From contig CAZDOK010000006.1 of the NCBI GenBank assembly GCA_964507025.1, positions 1-64,000 on the forward strand: a stretch of 64,000 nt of DNA, in the 5' to 3' direction. Of the stretch, positions 38,762 through 46,876 are shown one piece after another (position 1 is the stretch's first letter; each line of letters opens with the position of its first letter). Position numbers and translations under genes: made by a program. The notes beneath the pieces are model-generated. The model did no database searches. It was given only the letters and a program-made list of their open reading frames with translations, and was not told where the DNA came from. This DNA comes from Amarobacter sp964507025. GTDB taxonomy: Bacteria; Chloroflexota; Dehalococcoidia; Tepidiformales; Tepidiformaceae.

Positions 38762-40236
38762 AGGGCGGGCCTCACTCCGAGGGATTCGGCGACATCGCGG
38801 TAGGCGTTGATGCCGGAAAGAGCCGTACCGACGGTGCCCTGGCCGGGAAAGACGTGGTCGCCGGCGAGGAACAGTCCGGGCTCGGGGCGATGGCCGGGAG
38901 CCCTCAACGCGACGGTGCCGGGCCGCTGCACGAGCCCTCCGACGAATCCACCGGGCCGGCCCGTGAAGCGCTGGAAAGTCGCCGGCGTGGCAGACCGTAC
39001 CATTCTCACCCGGTGGTCAAGTCCTGGGATGACCTCGGCGGCCGCGCGGAGCAAGCGGGATTCGAGCGCGGCACGACGGCAGGCCAGGCGAGCCGGGTAG
39101 TCGAGCCATTCCTCCGCGCGGGTGTGCGTGGAGACGGATATCGACCAGCGGTCGCCGCGGTTGCCTTTCCCCGGGAACACCGAGACGAGGCAGCTCGCGC
39201 CGTCGGACTCCAGGTCCCGGGTCGACCCGATGACCTGGTGGAACGGGTGCACGGGCCCAAAATCCGATCCATCGATGCCCAGGTGGAGGACAAAAGCCCC
39301 CCACGCGTCGGCGGCGGCCGGGAGTTCCGGGCGACGGCCGCGCAGGCGGTCGAGGGCGGCGGGTGGGACGTTAGCGACGACCCGGCGCGCATCCACCTGC
39401 TCGCCGTTCGCGAGCGAGAGCGTCCAACGTCCATTCGACGGCGAGAGCGCGGTGACTTCGGTGGCGAAACGGACTTCGCCCCCGTTCTTGCGGATGTTTC
39501 GCACGAGCTGCATCGCGAGGTGTGCGGTGCCACCCTGGATCCACTGGCAACCACGGCGGTAGAGGTCGAGGGCGATCGCGCCCTGGATGGCGCTGCATTG
39601 GGCGGCGGGGGCCCCTGTCGCATCGAGGAGCAGGCTATCGATGAGCGCGTCGGCGGCGGCATGCCCCGTGGCGCCGAGACGCGTCTTGACGGCGCCAACT
39701 GTCCGGAAGAGGAGGGGCAGCGTCTTCGCCACCTCGGGCCGGGCCGCGCGAGCCGTCCGGCGCACGTCAGCCCAGCGTTCAATCGGGAGCGATGGGAGGG
39801 TCGTGCCGATGCGGTAGACGATGCCACCGATGTCATGAGTCCACTCCCAGAAGCGCGCGTAGCCAGCGGGCGCATCCGGGAAAGAAAGGCGGAACTCGTC
39901 GATCCAATCCTCGGGGCTGGCGAGGTACGGGATCGAGCGACCATCGACGTGAAACACGATAGAGGGGTCGAGCGCGGCGGAATCGACCGTGATGTCGAGC
40001 GCGTCAAGGACCTGTCGAAGTATGCCACCGGGTTCGAGGCCGGTTACCACGGTTGCCCCTGCGGGGAACCAGTATCCGCCGAGGGCGAAATCGCCCGCGC
40101 AGCCGCCTGGCCGCGTGTGCTGTTCGAAGACGGTGACACGCAGACCCGAAGCTGCGGCGAGTGCCGCAGCAGTGAGTCCTCCGAATCCCAAGCCGACGAC
40201 GGCGAGGTCGAGTGGCGCCGGGGGCAGTGGTTTCAT
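38758..40236 (-). CDS. FAD-dependent desaturase/isomerase of the CrtI/phytoene desaturase superfamily
   Basis: Encodes 492 residues from ATG 40236. The N-terminal FAD fold 'DLAVVGLGFGGLTAAALAAASGLRVTVFEQHTRPGGCAGDF' and the C-terminal 'GLFLAGDHVFPGQGTVGTALSGINAYRDVAESLG' are the paired nucleotide-binding ends of CrtI, CrtISO and retinol saturase-like proteins. Middle marks are 'GGTAHLAMQLVRNIRKNGGEVRFATEVTAL'. It probably desaturates or isomerises a carotenoid-like polyene at the membrane. The upstream ATG in TATGGT is the -10 box, so I reject it as start. Divergent from carH and read from a promoter that shares its -35 region; coupled to the SRPBCC gene. Exact substrate unknown. Confidence 0.82.
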   Translation of the reverse strand: MKPLPPAPLDLAVVGLGFGGLTAAALAAASGLRVTVFEQHTRPGGCAGDFALGGYWFPAGATVVTGLEPGGILRQVLDALDITVDSAALDPSIVFHVDGRSIPYLASPEDWIDEFRLSFPDAPAGYARFWEWTHDIGGIVYRIGTTLPSLPIERWADVRRTARAARPEVAKTLPLLFRTVGAVKTRLGATGHAAADALIDSLLLDATGAPAAQCSAIQGAIALDLYRRGCQWIQGGTAHLAMQLVRNIRKNGGEVRFATEVTALSPSNGRWTLSLANGEQVDARRVVANVPPAALDRLRGRRPELPAAADAWGAFVLHLGIDGSDFGPVHPFHQVIGSTRDLESDGASCLVSVFPGKGNRGDRWSISVSTHTRAEEWLDYPARLACRRAALESRLLRAAAEVIPGLDHRVRMVRSATPATFQRFTGRPGGFVGGLVQRPGTVALRAPGHRPEPGLFLAGDHVFPGQGTVGTALSGINAYRDVAESLGVRPAL

Positions 40237-40300
40237 GATCTCAACCATAGAACATTGACAAAACATTGACAAGACAAGCCTGGGTGTCTATGGTTTAGGC
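40237..40300. promoter_or_regulatory. Divergent promoters with tandem 11-bp repeat (candidate CarH operator)
   Basis: Plus strand: TTGACA (40266-40271), 17 bp, TATGGT (40289-40294), 6 nt, GTG of carH. Minus strand: TTGTCA (40272-40267), 17 bp, TATGGT (40249-40244), 7 nt, ATG of the CrtI-like gene. The two -35 boxes overlap almost fully. ACATTGACA occurs at 40252-40260 and 40263-40271, an exact 11-bp period, and the second copy is the shared -35. CarH is known to bind 11-bp direct repeats over a -35 region in the dark. A weak third unit may lie at 40274. Confidence 0.8.
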
Positions 40301-41221
40301 GTGCACTTGGACAACCGAATCCCCGGTGGGCTGAAAATCGCGCAGGTGGAACGGCTGACGGGTGTGGGCGCACATACACTCCGGGCGTGGGAGCGGCGCT
40401 ACGGTGTCCCCACGCCGAACAGGACCGGCGGGCAGCAGCGCATGTACAGCCACAGCGATGTCGAGCTCGTCATCAGGATGAAGGCGCTTGCCCAGCAGGG
40501 GATGCCATTGGCGGCGGCGGCCGAGCGCGCGCGCTCGGAGCAGGTAGGGCAGCCTGCGGTGGGAGAGCCCGCATCGGCGACGATTCGCGAACGCCTCACC
40601 CGTGCCCTCCTGGCCTTCGACGACCAGCGGGCCTCGGCGGTCTGGTCGGAAGCCCTGGAGACCTTCGACCTGTTCGCGGTGTTCGAACGGGTGGTAGCGC
40701 CGATGATGCGCGAAATCGGGACTGGCTGGCACAACGGCACGATTTCCGTGGGCCAGGAGCACTTCGCCACGAGCTTCGTGCTTGCGCGCCTCAATCTGTT
40801 GAGCCGTCAGGTTCGGCCAGTGGCCGGCGCGCCAGTTGTTGTGCTCGCATGCCTCGAGGGTGAGCACCACGAGCTCGGTTTGCTGATGCTGGCGGTGATG
40901 CTGCGGTTCCAGGGCCTGCGGACGATCTACCTGGGCCGCGACATGCCCGACGCGGCCCTCACCCGGACCATTGAGGACACGCAGCCGGAGGTGGTCGCGT
41001 TGTCCGTGGGCACGGCGCAGGGTGCGCGACGGTTGCCCGGGATCGTGAGCCTGCTCAACGAAGCCGCGCCGCTCACGGCCATCGTGTATGGCGGGGGAGC
41101 ATTCGAGGACGGGCAGGAAGCTCGGCCGGCCGGGGCGTACTACGGCGGTGGCGACCTCCCCTCAGCAGTCGGTCTCATCAATCAACTGGGCCGCCGAGCG
41201 CGCCCTGGAGGAACGTCATGA
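40301..41221 (+). CDS. carH: CarH/LitR-type MerR regulator with adenosylcobalamin photosensor
   Basis: Encodes 306 residues. N-terminal MerR helix-turn-helix (about 8-75: 'LKIAQVERLTGVGAHTLRAWERRYGVPTP'), a four-helix B12-cap domain with the W-x9-EH motif (Trp143, Glu153, His154) that marks light-sensing CarH proteins, and a Rossmann B12-binding domain with E-x-H-x-x-G (Glu188, lower-ligand His190, Gly193), 'LGRDMPDAAL' and 'VVALSVGTAQ'. In known CarH, AdoCbl-bound tetramer represses in the dark and light breaks it. GTG 40301 lies 6 nt after a -10 box (leaderless). Its stop overlaps the next gene (ATGA). Target: the divergent carotenoid-type genes and its own operon. Confidence 0.92.
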   Translation: MHLDNRIPGGLKIAQVERLTGVGAHTLRAWERRYGVPTPNRTGGQQRMYSHSDVELVIRMKALAQQGMPLAAAAERARSEQVGQPAVGEPASATIRERLTRALLAFDDQRASAVWSEALETFDLFAVFERVVAPMMREIGTGWHNGTISVGQEHFATSFVLARLNLLSRQVRPVAGAPVVVLACLEGEHHELGLLMLAVMLRFQGLRTIYLGRDMPDAALTRTIEDTQPEVVALSVGTAQGARRLPGIVSLLNEAAPLTAIVYGGGAFEDGQEARPAGAYYGGGDLPSAVGLINQLGRRARPGGTS

Positions 41222-42120
41222 ATGTCGTCGTCGCAGGCGGAACCGGATTCCTGGGCCGGGAGATCACCCACGCGTTGCTGGAGGCGGGCCACCAGGTGAC
41301 GGTGGCCTCTCGTTCGAATCCCGAGGCCGATCCGATTGATCCGCGTGCGCGGTGGGTGCGAGGCGATGTCATGGACCCCGCAAGCCTGGCAGCTGCGCTT
41401 GATGGCGCCGAAGTGGTAGTCGACGCGGTCCAGTTTCCAAATTCCCCAATCGAGACCCCACGGAAGGGGTGGACGTTCGAACGTATAGACCTCGGGGGCA
41501 CGAAGAACCTGGTGGATGCGGCAAAATCGGCCGGGGTGAAGCAGTTCATCGGCCTGAGCGGGGTAGGCGCGGCCGAGGATGCCCGCTACCACTGGCTCCG
41601 GTTCAAGTGGGAGGAGGAGCAGTACATCATCGCCTGCGGGCTCGACTACACGGTCTTCCGGCCGAGCTGGGTCTACGGGTCGCGAGATGTTGCGCTCAAT
41701 CGATTCCTGGGTTTCGCGCGGTTCCTGCCCTTCGTGCCCGTGGTGGGCAATGGCAAGGCGCGCATCAACCCCCTCTTCGTTGGCGACCTGGCCGAGTACA
41801 TCGCGGCGGCGATCGGCAACCCGGCAGCGAAGAACGGCCTGTTCGAGATGGGCGGGCCGCACATCTTGACGATGGACGAGATCATCCGGACAGCGCTGCG
41901 CGTGGCCGGCAAACGGCGGTTGCTGCTGCACGGCCCGAAGCCGGTGATGAAGCTGGTGGCGGGTGTCATCCAGTTCGCGCCCGGCCGCCCGCTGACACCA
42001 GATGCGGTGGAGTTCATCACCATGGATGGCATCGCGGACACATCGACGCTCACCGCTACGTTCGGGATCCCCCTTACGCCGTTGGAGCAAGGGCTTAGCG
42101 GGTATCTGCGAAAGTCGTGA
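41218..42120 (+). CDS. NAD(P)-dependent atypical short-chain reductase (NDUFA9/NmrA-like)
   Basis: Encodes 300 residues with an N-terminal Rossmann motif 'MNVVVAGGTGFLGREITHALLEAGHQVTVASR', then 'RWVRGDVMDPASLAAALDGAEVVVDAVQ', 'GTKNLVDAAKSAGVKQFIGLSGVGA', 'YTVFRPSWVYGSRDVALNRFLGFARFLPFVPVVGNGKARINPLFVGDLAEYIAAAI' and 'GPHILTMDEIIRTALRVAG'. The YxxxK active pair is replaced (H-WLRFKWEEEQY), as in the NDUFA9-like branch, which often binds NAD(P) without a classic SDR reaction. It is coupled to carH by an ATGA overlap, so it is expected to be light-controlled. Substrate unknown. Confidence 0.82.
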   Translation: MNVVVAGGTGFLGREITHALLEAGHQVTVASRSNPEADPIDPRARWVRGDVMDPASLAAALDGAEVVVDAVQFPNSPIETPRKGWTFERIDLGGTKNLVDAAKSAGVKQFIGLSGVGAAEDARYHWLRFKWEEEQYIIACGLDYTVFRPSWVYGSRDVALNRFLGFARFLPFVPVVGNGKARINPLFVGDLAEYIAAAIGNPAAKNGLFEMGGPHILTMDEIIRTALRVAGKRRLLLHGPKPVMKLVAGVIQFAPGRPLTPDAVEFITMDGIADTSTLTATFGIPLTPLEQGLSGYLRKS

Positions 42121-42184
42121 CGTAATCACGGCCTCACATCTATAGCTTGAATGTGTCGCTTGCATAGATGGGCTGGCGATCCCG

Positions 42185-42190
42185 TAGAAT
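42185..42190 (+). promoter_or_regulatory. TAGAAT -10 box, leaderless start of the hypothetical gene
   Basis: TAGAAT lies 7 nt before GTG 42198. TTGCAT (42160-42165) is a possible -35 box but at a long 19-bp spacing. Confidence 0.45.
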
Positions 42191-42197
42191 CAGCGGC

Positions 42198-42671
42198 GTG
42201 GCGGCTTGCGGGGGCCGTCGTCGGAGAAGACTACATCCGCCGGAAAAACCATTGCGCGCTGATACTTCTGACGTCGCGTTCAGGCTCTTGCTTGCCCTGG
42301 GAGAACTCTGGGATGGGCTTGATCGAGCCGGGGTGAACCCCTCATCGAAAGGCCTGAACCTGACCCAGGAGTACCTGGGAGGCTACACGCGGTTCTCCGC
42401 GGGGCCCGGCTCCCACGCACGGCTGGTGGTGGAGTGGAACGAGTCATCGCGGCACCTGCGCGTCTTGCGCTGCGAGCCGTGGCCGGGCGCCGAGGCGACC
42501 ATCTCGGCGACGGTGGCCCATGTACGGACCGAAGCACGTTCGCGAGGCATCATCGACATTGTCGACCGCGCGCTCGCGGCCGCCTGCCAGGAGCCAACCG
42601 CGCCGTGCCGCCGGACCGTGATTCCCACCGCGATGGCACAGCAGCAGGCGGTGCCCGTCCGGCGGGCGTAG
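42198..42671 (+). CDS. Hypothetical protein
   Basis: Encodes 157 residues from GTG 42198, chosen because a TAGAAT box stands 7 nt upstream; ATG 42168 is the longer option. After a basic N-terminus (GGRRRRRLHPPEKP) comes a likely folded part 'AFRLLLALGELWDGLDRAGVNPSSKGLNLTQEYLGGYTRFSAGPGSHARLVVEWNESSRHLRVLRCEPWPGAEATISATVAHVRTEARSRGIIDIVDRALAAACQ'. No family recognised. It ends just before the formate dehydrogenase operon. Confidence 0.5.
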   Translation: MAACGGRRRRRLHPPEKPLRADTSDVAFRLLLALGELWDGLDRAGVNPSSKGLNLTQEYLGGYTRFSAGPGSHARLVVEWNESSRHLRVLRCEPWPGAEATISATVAHVRTEARSRGIIDIVDRALAAACQEPTAPCRRTVIPTAMAQQQAVPVRRA

Positions 42672-42691
42672 CGGAGGGGCACCGCTCGCGC

Positions 42692-42697
42692 TAGCAT
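42692..42697 (+). promoter_or_regulatory. TAGCAT -10 box for the formate dehydrogenase operon
   Basis: TAGCAT is followed by 7 nt and ATG 42705 without a ribosome site. The more upstream ATG 42696 overlaps this box, which is why I prefer 42705. Confidence 0.5.
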
Positions 42698-42704
42698 GGC
42701 CGCG

Positions 42705-44153
42705 ATGGCGCGGCCGCTCCCCGAAGGCTTCCCCCTCCGCTCTCACCTGCTCCCACGGCTGTATGGCGAGCAACGCCGGACCGGGTGGATAGCGCCCGGG
42801 TTCGTTGCGGACCTTGCGCGCGACCTGCGGCTCCCCGTTGCGGAAGCGTGGGAGGCGGCAACATCGTTCGCAGACTTCCGCTTTGCGCCCGGTGATGAGC
42901 GTTTGGAGTGTTCGGGCCTGAGCTGCCAGCTGGCCCGTGGCGCCGAGGGCGAGCGGGAGCCCGCCGGAAGCCATTGCCTGTTCCGGTGCTACGAGGCTCC
43001 CGCAAGCGGGCCTGAAGAGCCGTTCCCAAAAGGTATGGTCCGCAGCGCCGGACCGCTCCTGGCGCCCGATATCAAGGACGATGCGGGTCTCGCCGGCGCG
43101 CGGGCGCTCGGACGGGAAGCCGCGCTCGATACGATCCTGGCATCGGGCCTGAGCGGAAGGGGCGGCGCCTACTTCCCGGCAGGGGCGAAATGGCAGGCGG
43201 CGCTCGCCGAGAATCGCCCCATCGCCCTGGTCGTGAATGCGGAGGAAGGCGAGCCGGGTGTGTTCAAGGATCGGGCGCTGTTGTCGGTGGCGCCCCGGCG
43301 CGTGGTCGAAGGCATCGCCATCGCGGTGTTTGTACTGCAACCGGCGGTCGTCGTGGTCTTCGCGAATGGACACGCTGATCCCGCCGTCGCGTCCCTGGAG
43401 CGGACGCTGGACGAGACCGCGCCGGAGCTCGACGTCGCCATTGTTCGCGGCGGTGGCGGATACGTACTGGGAGAGGAGAGCGCGCTCCTCAACGCCATCG
43501 AGGGGCGCCGTCCGGTGCCGCGCACCAAGCCTCCGTACCCTGTCCAGTCCGGTTTGTTCGGCATGCCGACTGTCGTGAACAACGTCGAGACGTTCGCCAA
43601 CGTTTCGGTGTTGTTCCGCGATGCCCACGGATTTCGTTCGCGGGGCGTTGAGGCGGCGCCGGGAACGAAGCTCCTCAGCGTTAGCGGGCGAGTGGCCCGC
43701 CCGGGCGCGTACGAGGTCGAGATGGGTACGGCGCTCCGCGACGTCGTCGCGGCCGCGGGCGCGATGGTCGAGGGGGAAGTCGCCGTGCTCGCCGGCGGAC
43801 CGTCCGGAGGATTCCTGGACTGGCGCGCGATGCACGTTCGCCTCCAGCCAGGGCCGCTCCACCCGACCGGGGCGATGCTGGGGGCCGGGGGTATCGTTGT
43901 GCTCGATGCTCCACGCGATATTCGCGGCGCGGCGACCGCGATGGCGCGGTTCAACGCGGAGGAGTCCTGTGGCAAGTGCACGCCCTGCCGTGAGGGCACG
44001 CCCCGGTTGCTCGACATGCTCGCCACTGGAGATACCACTTCGATTGCGGACCTTGCTGACGTCGTCCAGTTCGGGTCGCTCTGCGGCCTCGGGCAGATGG
44101 CGCCCGGTCCGGTCAGGTCCGCGCTGCACTTCTGGCCGGAGGTGTTCGCGTGA
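42705..44153 (+). CDS. Formate dehydrogenase diaphorase subunit: compact NuoE-NuoF fusion
   Basis: Encodes 482 residues. Residues 1-105 resemble a shortened NuoE: a helical part 'LYGEQRRTGWIAPGFVADLARDLRLPVAEAWEAATSFADFRFAP', then [2Fe-2S] Cys pairs C69-x4-C74 and C91-x3-C95. The rest is NuoF/FdsB-like: FMN site GRGGAYFPAGAKW, NAD site 'NAEEGEPGVFKDR', 'RGGGGYVLGEESALLNAIEG', 'VVNNVETFANV', and the [4Fe-4S] motif ESCGKCTPC (Cys422, 425, 428) with Cys460 in SLCGLG. It passes electrons from the formate-oxidising subunit to NAD. First of three coupled genes (GTGA overlap). An NAD-reducing hydrogenase is excluded by the partner genes. Confidence 0.88.
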   Translation: MARPLPEGFPLRSHLLPRLYGEQRRTGWIAPGFVADLARDLRLPVAEAWEAATSFADFRFAPGDERLECSGLSCQLARGAEGEREPAGSHCLFRCYEAPASGPEEPFPKGMVRSAGPLLAPDIKDDAGLAGARALGREAALDTILASGLSGRGGAYFPAGAKWQAALAENRPIALVVNAEEGEPGVFKDRALLSVAPRRVVEGIAIAVFVLQPAVVVVFANGHADPAVASLERTLDETAPELDVAIVRGGGGYVLGEESALLNAIEGRRPVPRTKPPYPVQSGLFGMPTVVNNVETFANVSVLFRDAHGFRSRGVEAAPGTKLLSVSGRVARPGAYEVEMGTALRDVVAAAGAMVEGEVAVLAGGPSGGFLDWRAMHVRLQPGPLHPTGAMLGAGGIVVLDAPRDIRGAATAMARFNAEESCGKCTPCREGTPRLLDMLATGDTTSIADLADVVQFGSLCGLGQMAPGPVRSALHFWPEVFA

Positions 44154-44764
44154 GGCTGAATGGGACGCCGGTGGAACCGCGGAGTTCGCTCCTCGACACC
44201 GTACTGGCCTCGGGCATCGAGCTTCCGCACTTGTGCAAGGACGACAACCTCCCGGTCATCGGCGCTTGCCGGACGTGCCTTGTGGAGGCGGATGGGAGGA
44301 TCGTGGCTGCCTGTTCAACGCCGGCCGCAGGCGTCCAGGAGTGCTCTACAACCTCCGAGCGTGTCGTGCGTATCCGTCGTGGCATCCTGGAGCTCACGGC
44401 GGCCATGCAACAGCCGCAGGCGGCGGAGACGGCCGGCGGACCGCGGAGCGTGGAGAGTACCGTGGCATATGACGCGCACGGCGTGCGGACGAGCAGCTAC
44501 GAGACGCGGACCGGCGGTCATGTGGACGTCTCCAACCCGTTCTTCTCGTTCCACGAAGACGCATGCATCCTCTGCGCGCGCTGCGTGACTGCGTGCCAGG
44601 ACCTCCAGCACATCGGCGCCATCGGCATTGCCGGGCGCGGGCACACGGCGCGCGTGACGCCTGGTACGGGCGTGAGCTTCCGCGAATCGATATGCACCAG
44701 CTGCGGTTCGTGCGTGGCTGCATGCCCCACGACCGCTCTCAGGCCCAAGGGGGTGACACGATGA
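44150..44764 (+). CDS. Formate dehydrogenase iron-sulfur subunit (NuoG-N-like ferredoxin)
   Basis: Encodes 204 residues from GTG 44150. N-terminal plant-type [2Fe-2S] fold ('SSLLDTVLASGIELPHLCKDDNLPVIGACRTCLVEADGRIVAACSTPA') with its Cys set, followed by a linker region. Then two [4Fe-4S] motifs: CILCARCVTACQ and CTSCGSCVAACP. In NuoG and in most FdhA proteins these parts are fused to the molybdenum domain; here they form a separate protein. It wires the catalytic subunit to the NuoE-NuoF-like subunit. GTGA and ATGA overlaps on both sides. No His-Cys cluster motif of NuoG is obvious. Confidence 0.88.
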   Translation: MRLNGTPVEPRSSLLDTVLASGIELPHLCKDDNLPVIGACRTCLVEADGRIVAACSTPAAGVQECSTTSERVVRIRRGILELTAAMQQPQAAETAGGPRSVESTVAYDAHGVRTSSYETRTGGHVDVSNPFFSFHEDACILCARCVTACQDLQHIGAIGIAGRGHTARVTPGTGVSFRESICTSCGSCVAACPTTALRPKGVTR

Positions 44765-46875
44765 CCCGGACCGTTCCGAGCACCTGCCCCTACTGTGGCG
44801 TTGGCTGCGGCATCGTCCTGAACGTCGACGAGCAAGATCGCATCCGCTGGGTGGACGATGACCCGGACAACCTTTCGAGCACCGGGATGCTGTGCGTGAA
44901 GGGGCGGTTCGGCACTACCTTTGTGAACCACCCGGACAGGCTCCAGGCGCCCCTGATCAAGCGGAATGGGCGCTTCGAAGAGGCATCATGGGATGAGGCG
45001 CTGGACCTGGTGGCGGAACGCCTGCTGGGACACCGGGGGCACTTCGGCAGCTTCGCAAGCGCGAAGGCTACGAACGAGGACGCATTCATTCAGCAGAAGT
45101 TCGTCCGCCTCATCATGGGCACGAACAACATCGATCACTGCACGCGGCTGTGCCACTCGCCGAGTGTCGAGGCGATGCTGCAGCAGCTCGGCAGCGGCGC
45201 GACGAGCAACTCCTACATCGATTACGAGGAAGCATCGTGCATCGTGCTTGTGGGTTGCGACCCGGGGTCGAATCACCCGGTGATCGCTTCGCGCATGCGA
45301 AGGGCGATCGACACAAACGGCACGAAGCTCGTCGTGGTGAACCCTCGGCGCGTCGAGATGTGCGACCGGGCCGACCTCTTCTTGCAGCCACGGGCCGGCA
45401 CGGATGTGGCGCTCTTTAACGGGATGGCGAGGGCAATCCTGGACGAGGGACTGGAAGACCGATCGTTCATCGAAACGCGGGCGGAGGGTTTTGCCGAGTT
45501 CCTGGCGGCCGTGCGCGAGACGACCGTCGAGGAGTGCGCCGTCGCCTGCGGCGTGCCGGCCGAGGACATCCGGGAGGCGGCACGCCTGTTCGCCCGGCCC
45601 CCCGCCCGACGCGGGCAGCCGGCCGGCCTGAGGGCGGGCAGCTGCCTGGTCTGGGGGATGGGCATCACACAGCACACGCAGGGCACCGACAATGCCCATT
45701 CGCTGCTGAATCTCGCCCTGCTTTCCGGCCAGCTTGGCAGGCCGGGATGCGGAGTCTCGCCGTTGCGCGGCCAGAACAACGTGCAGGGCTGTGGCGACGC
45801 GGGCTGCATCCCGGACTCACTGCCCGGTTATCAGAGCTACGGTGATGCCCTCATAGCGCCGTTCGAGGAGCTCTGGGGCGCCGGGCTTCCTCGCGATCCG
45901 GGTCTCAAGGCAACCGACATGGTGGAGCAGATCGCCCCGGGGACCATCCGGGCCATGTACATCGTGGGCGAGAATCCCCTGCTCAGCGAGCCGAACCTCC
46001 ACCACGCGACGGACCTCATTCGCTCGCTCGACTTCCTCGTGGTGCAGGACCTCTTCCTGCACGAGACTGCCGAGCTGGCGGACGTGGTGCTCCCGGCGTG
46101 TTCGTTCGCGGAAAAGGATGGGACGTTCACGAACAGCGAACGCCGCGTCCAGCGGGTACGGCGCGCGATCCCGCCGGTGGGACAATCGCGCTCCGACTGG
46201 GAGGTTATCTGCGACGTGGCCCGGCGAATGGCCCCGCGCGTGGGCGTCGGCCCGGGCCAGTTCGCCTATGCATCGGTGAGCGATGTGTTCGACGAGTTCG
46301 CGCGGCTTACGCCCCAGGTACGCGGCATCAACTATGCCCGCCTGGAGGCGCGAGGGGGCATCCAGTGGCCGTGCCCCACCCCGGACCACCCGGGGACGCG
46401 CTACCTGTATGCGGAGTCGTTCCCCAGGGGTCTCGCACGGTTCGTGCCGGTGAGGCAGCGTGCCGTCGCCGATGAGACACCCGATGGGGAGTACCCGCTG
46501 GTCCTGAATACTGGCCGCATCCTGTATCACTGGCATGGCGGGACGATCACGCGCCGCGTGGCGGGGCTCATGGAGCAGGTCGACACGGTGCCGGTAGCAG
46601 TACACCCGGCTGACGCTTCAATTGCGGAGATTGGCGACGGCGACCCGGTGGTGATCCTTTCGCGGCGTGGGCGCATGACCGGGCGAGCCGTCGTCACCGA
46701 TGCGGTGCAGCCGGGCAACCTGTTCGTACCGTTCGTAAAGCTGCAGGACCAGGCGGCGAACTTCCTCACGAACAACGTCTACGACGAGGCGTCGCGGATT
46801 CCCGAGTACAAGGTGTGCGCGGTAAGGATCGAGAAGAAACGGGAGCGGAAGGGAGCGTTCTCGCTCCGCGGGTGA
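44761..46875 (+). CDS. fdhA: Formate dehydrogenase catalytic subunit (molybdopterin, Cys type)
   Basis: Encodes 704 residues. The N-terminal [4Fe-4S] cluster has Cys9, 12, 16 (CPYCGVGC) and Cys45 (MLCVKGRFG). The metal-ligand position is Cys131 in RLCHSPSV, so this is the cysteine and not the selenocysteine form. Further marks: 'SFASAKATNEDAFIQQKFVR', 'VLVGCDPGSNHPVIASRMRRA', 'WGMGITQHTQGTDNAHSLLNLALLSGQLGRPGCGVSPLRGQNNVQGCGDAG', 'VQDLFLHETAELADVVLPACSFAEKDGTFTNSERRVQRV', and the C-terminal MoCo domain 'NTGRILYHWHGGTITRR'. Oxidises formate to CO2 with Mo or W. Cytoplasmic (no Tat signal). Confidence 0.94.
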   Translation: MTRTVPSTCPYCGVGCGIVLNVDEQDRIRWVDDDPDNLSSTGMLCVKGRFGTTFVNHPDRLQAPLIKRNGRFEEASWDEALDLVAERLLGHRGHFGSFASAKATNEDAFIQQKFVRLIMGTNNIDHCTRLCHSPSVEAMLQQLGSGATSNSYIDYEEASCIVLVGCDPGSNHPVIASRMRRAIDTNGTKLVVVNPRRVEMCDRADLFLQPRAGTDVALFNGMARAILDEGLEDRSFIETRAEGFAEFLAAVRETTVEECAVACGVPAEDIREAARLFARPPARRGQPAGLRAGSCLVWGMGITQHTQGTDNAHSLLNLALLSGQLGRPGCGVSPLRGQNNVQGCGDAGCIPDSLPGYQSYGDALIAPFEELWGAGLPRDPGLKATDMVEQIAPGTIRAMYIVGENPLLSEPNLHHATDLIRSLDFLVVQDLFLHETAELADVVLPACSFAEKDGTFTNSERRVQRVRRAIPPVGQSRSDWEVICDVARRMAPRVGVGPGQFAYASVSDVFDEFARLTPQVRGINYARLEARGGIQWPCPTPDHPGTRYLYAESFPRGLARFVPVRQRAVADETPDGEYPLVLNTGRILYHWHGGTITRRVAGLMEQVDTVPVAVHPADASIAEIGDGDPVVILSRRGRMTGRAVVTDAVQPGNLFVPFVKLQDQAANFLTNNVYDEASRIPEYKVCAVRIEKKRERKGAFSLRG

Positions 46876-46876
46876 G

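Noticed and set aside
40260..40272. Starting the CrtI-like protein at ATG 40248 or farther upstream
   Set aside because: That ATG is inside the TATGGT -10 box and the farther frame runs across the repeat and the -35 box; ATG 40236 sits 7 nt after the box.
44761..46875. Selenocysteine in the formate dehydrogenase
   Set aside because: The active-site codon at 45151 is TGC (Cys), and the frame has no internal TGA.
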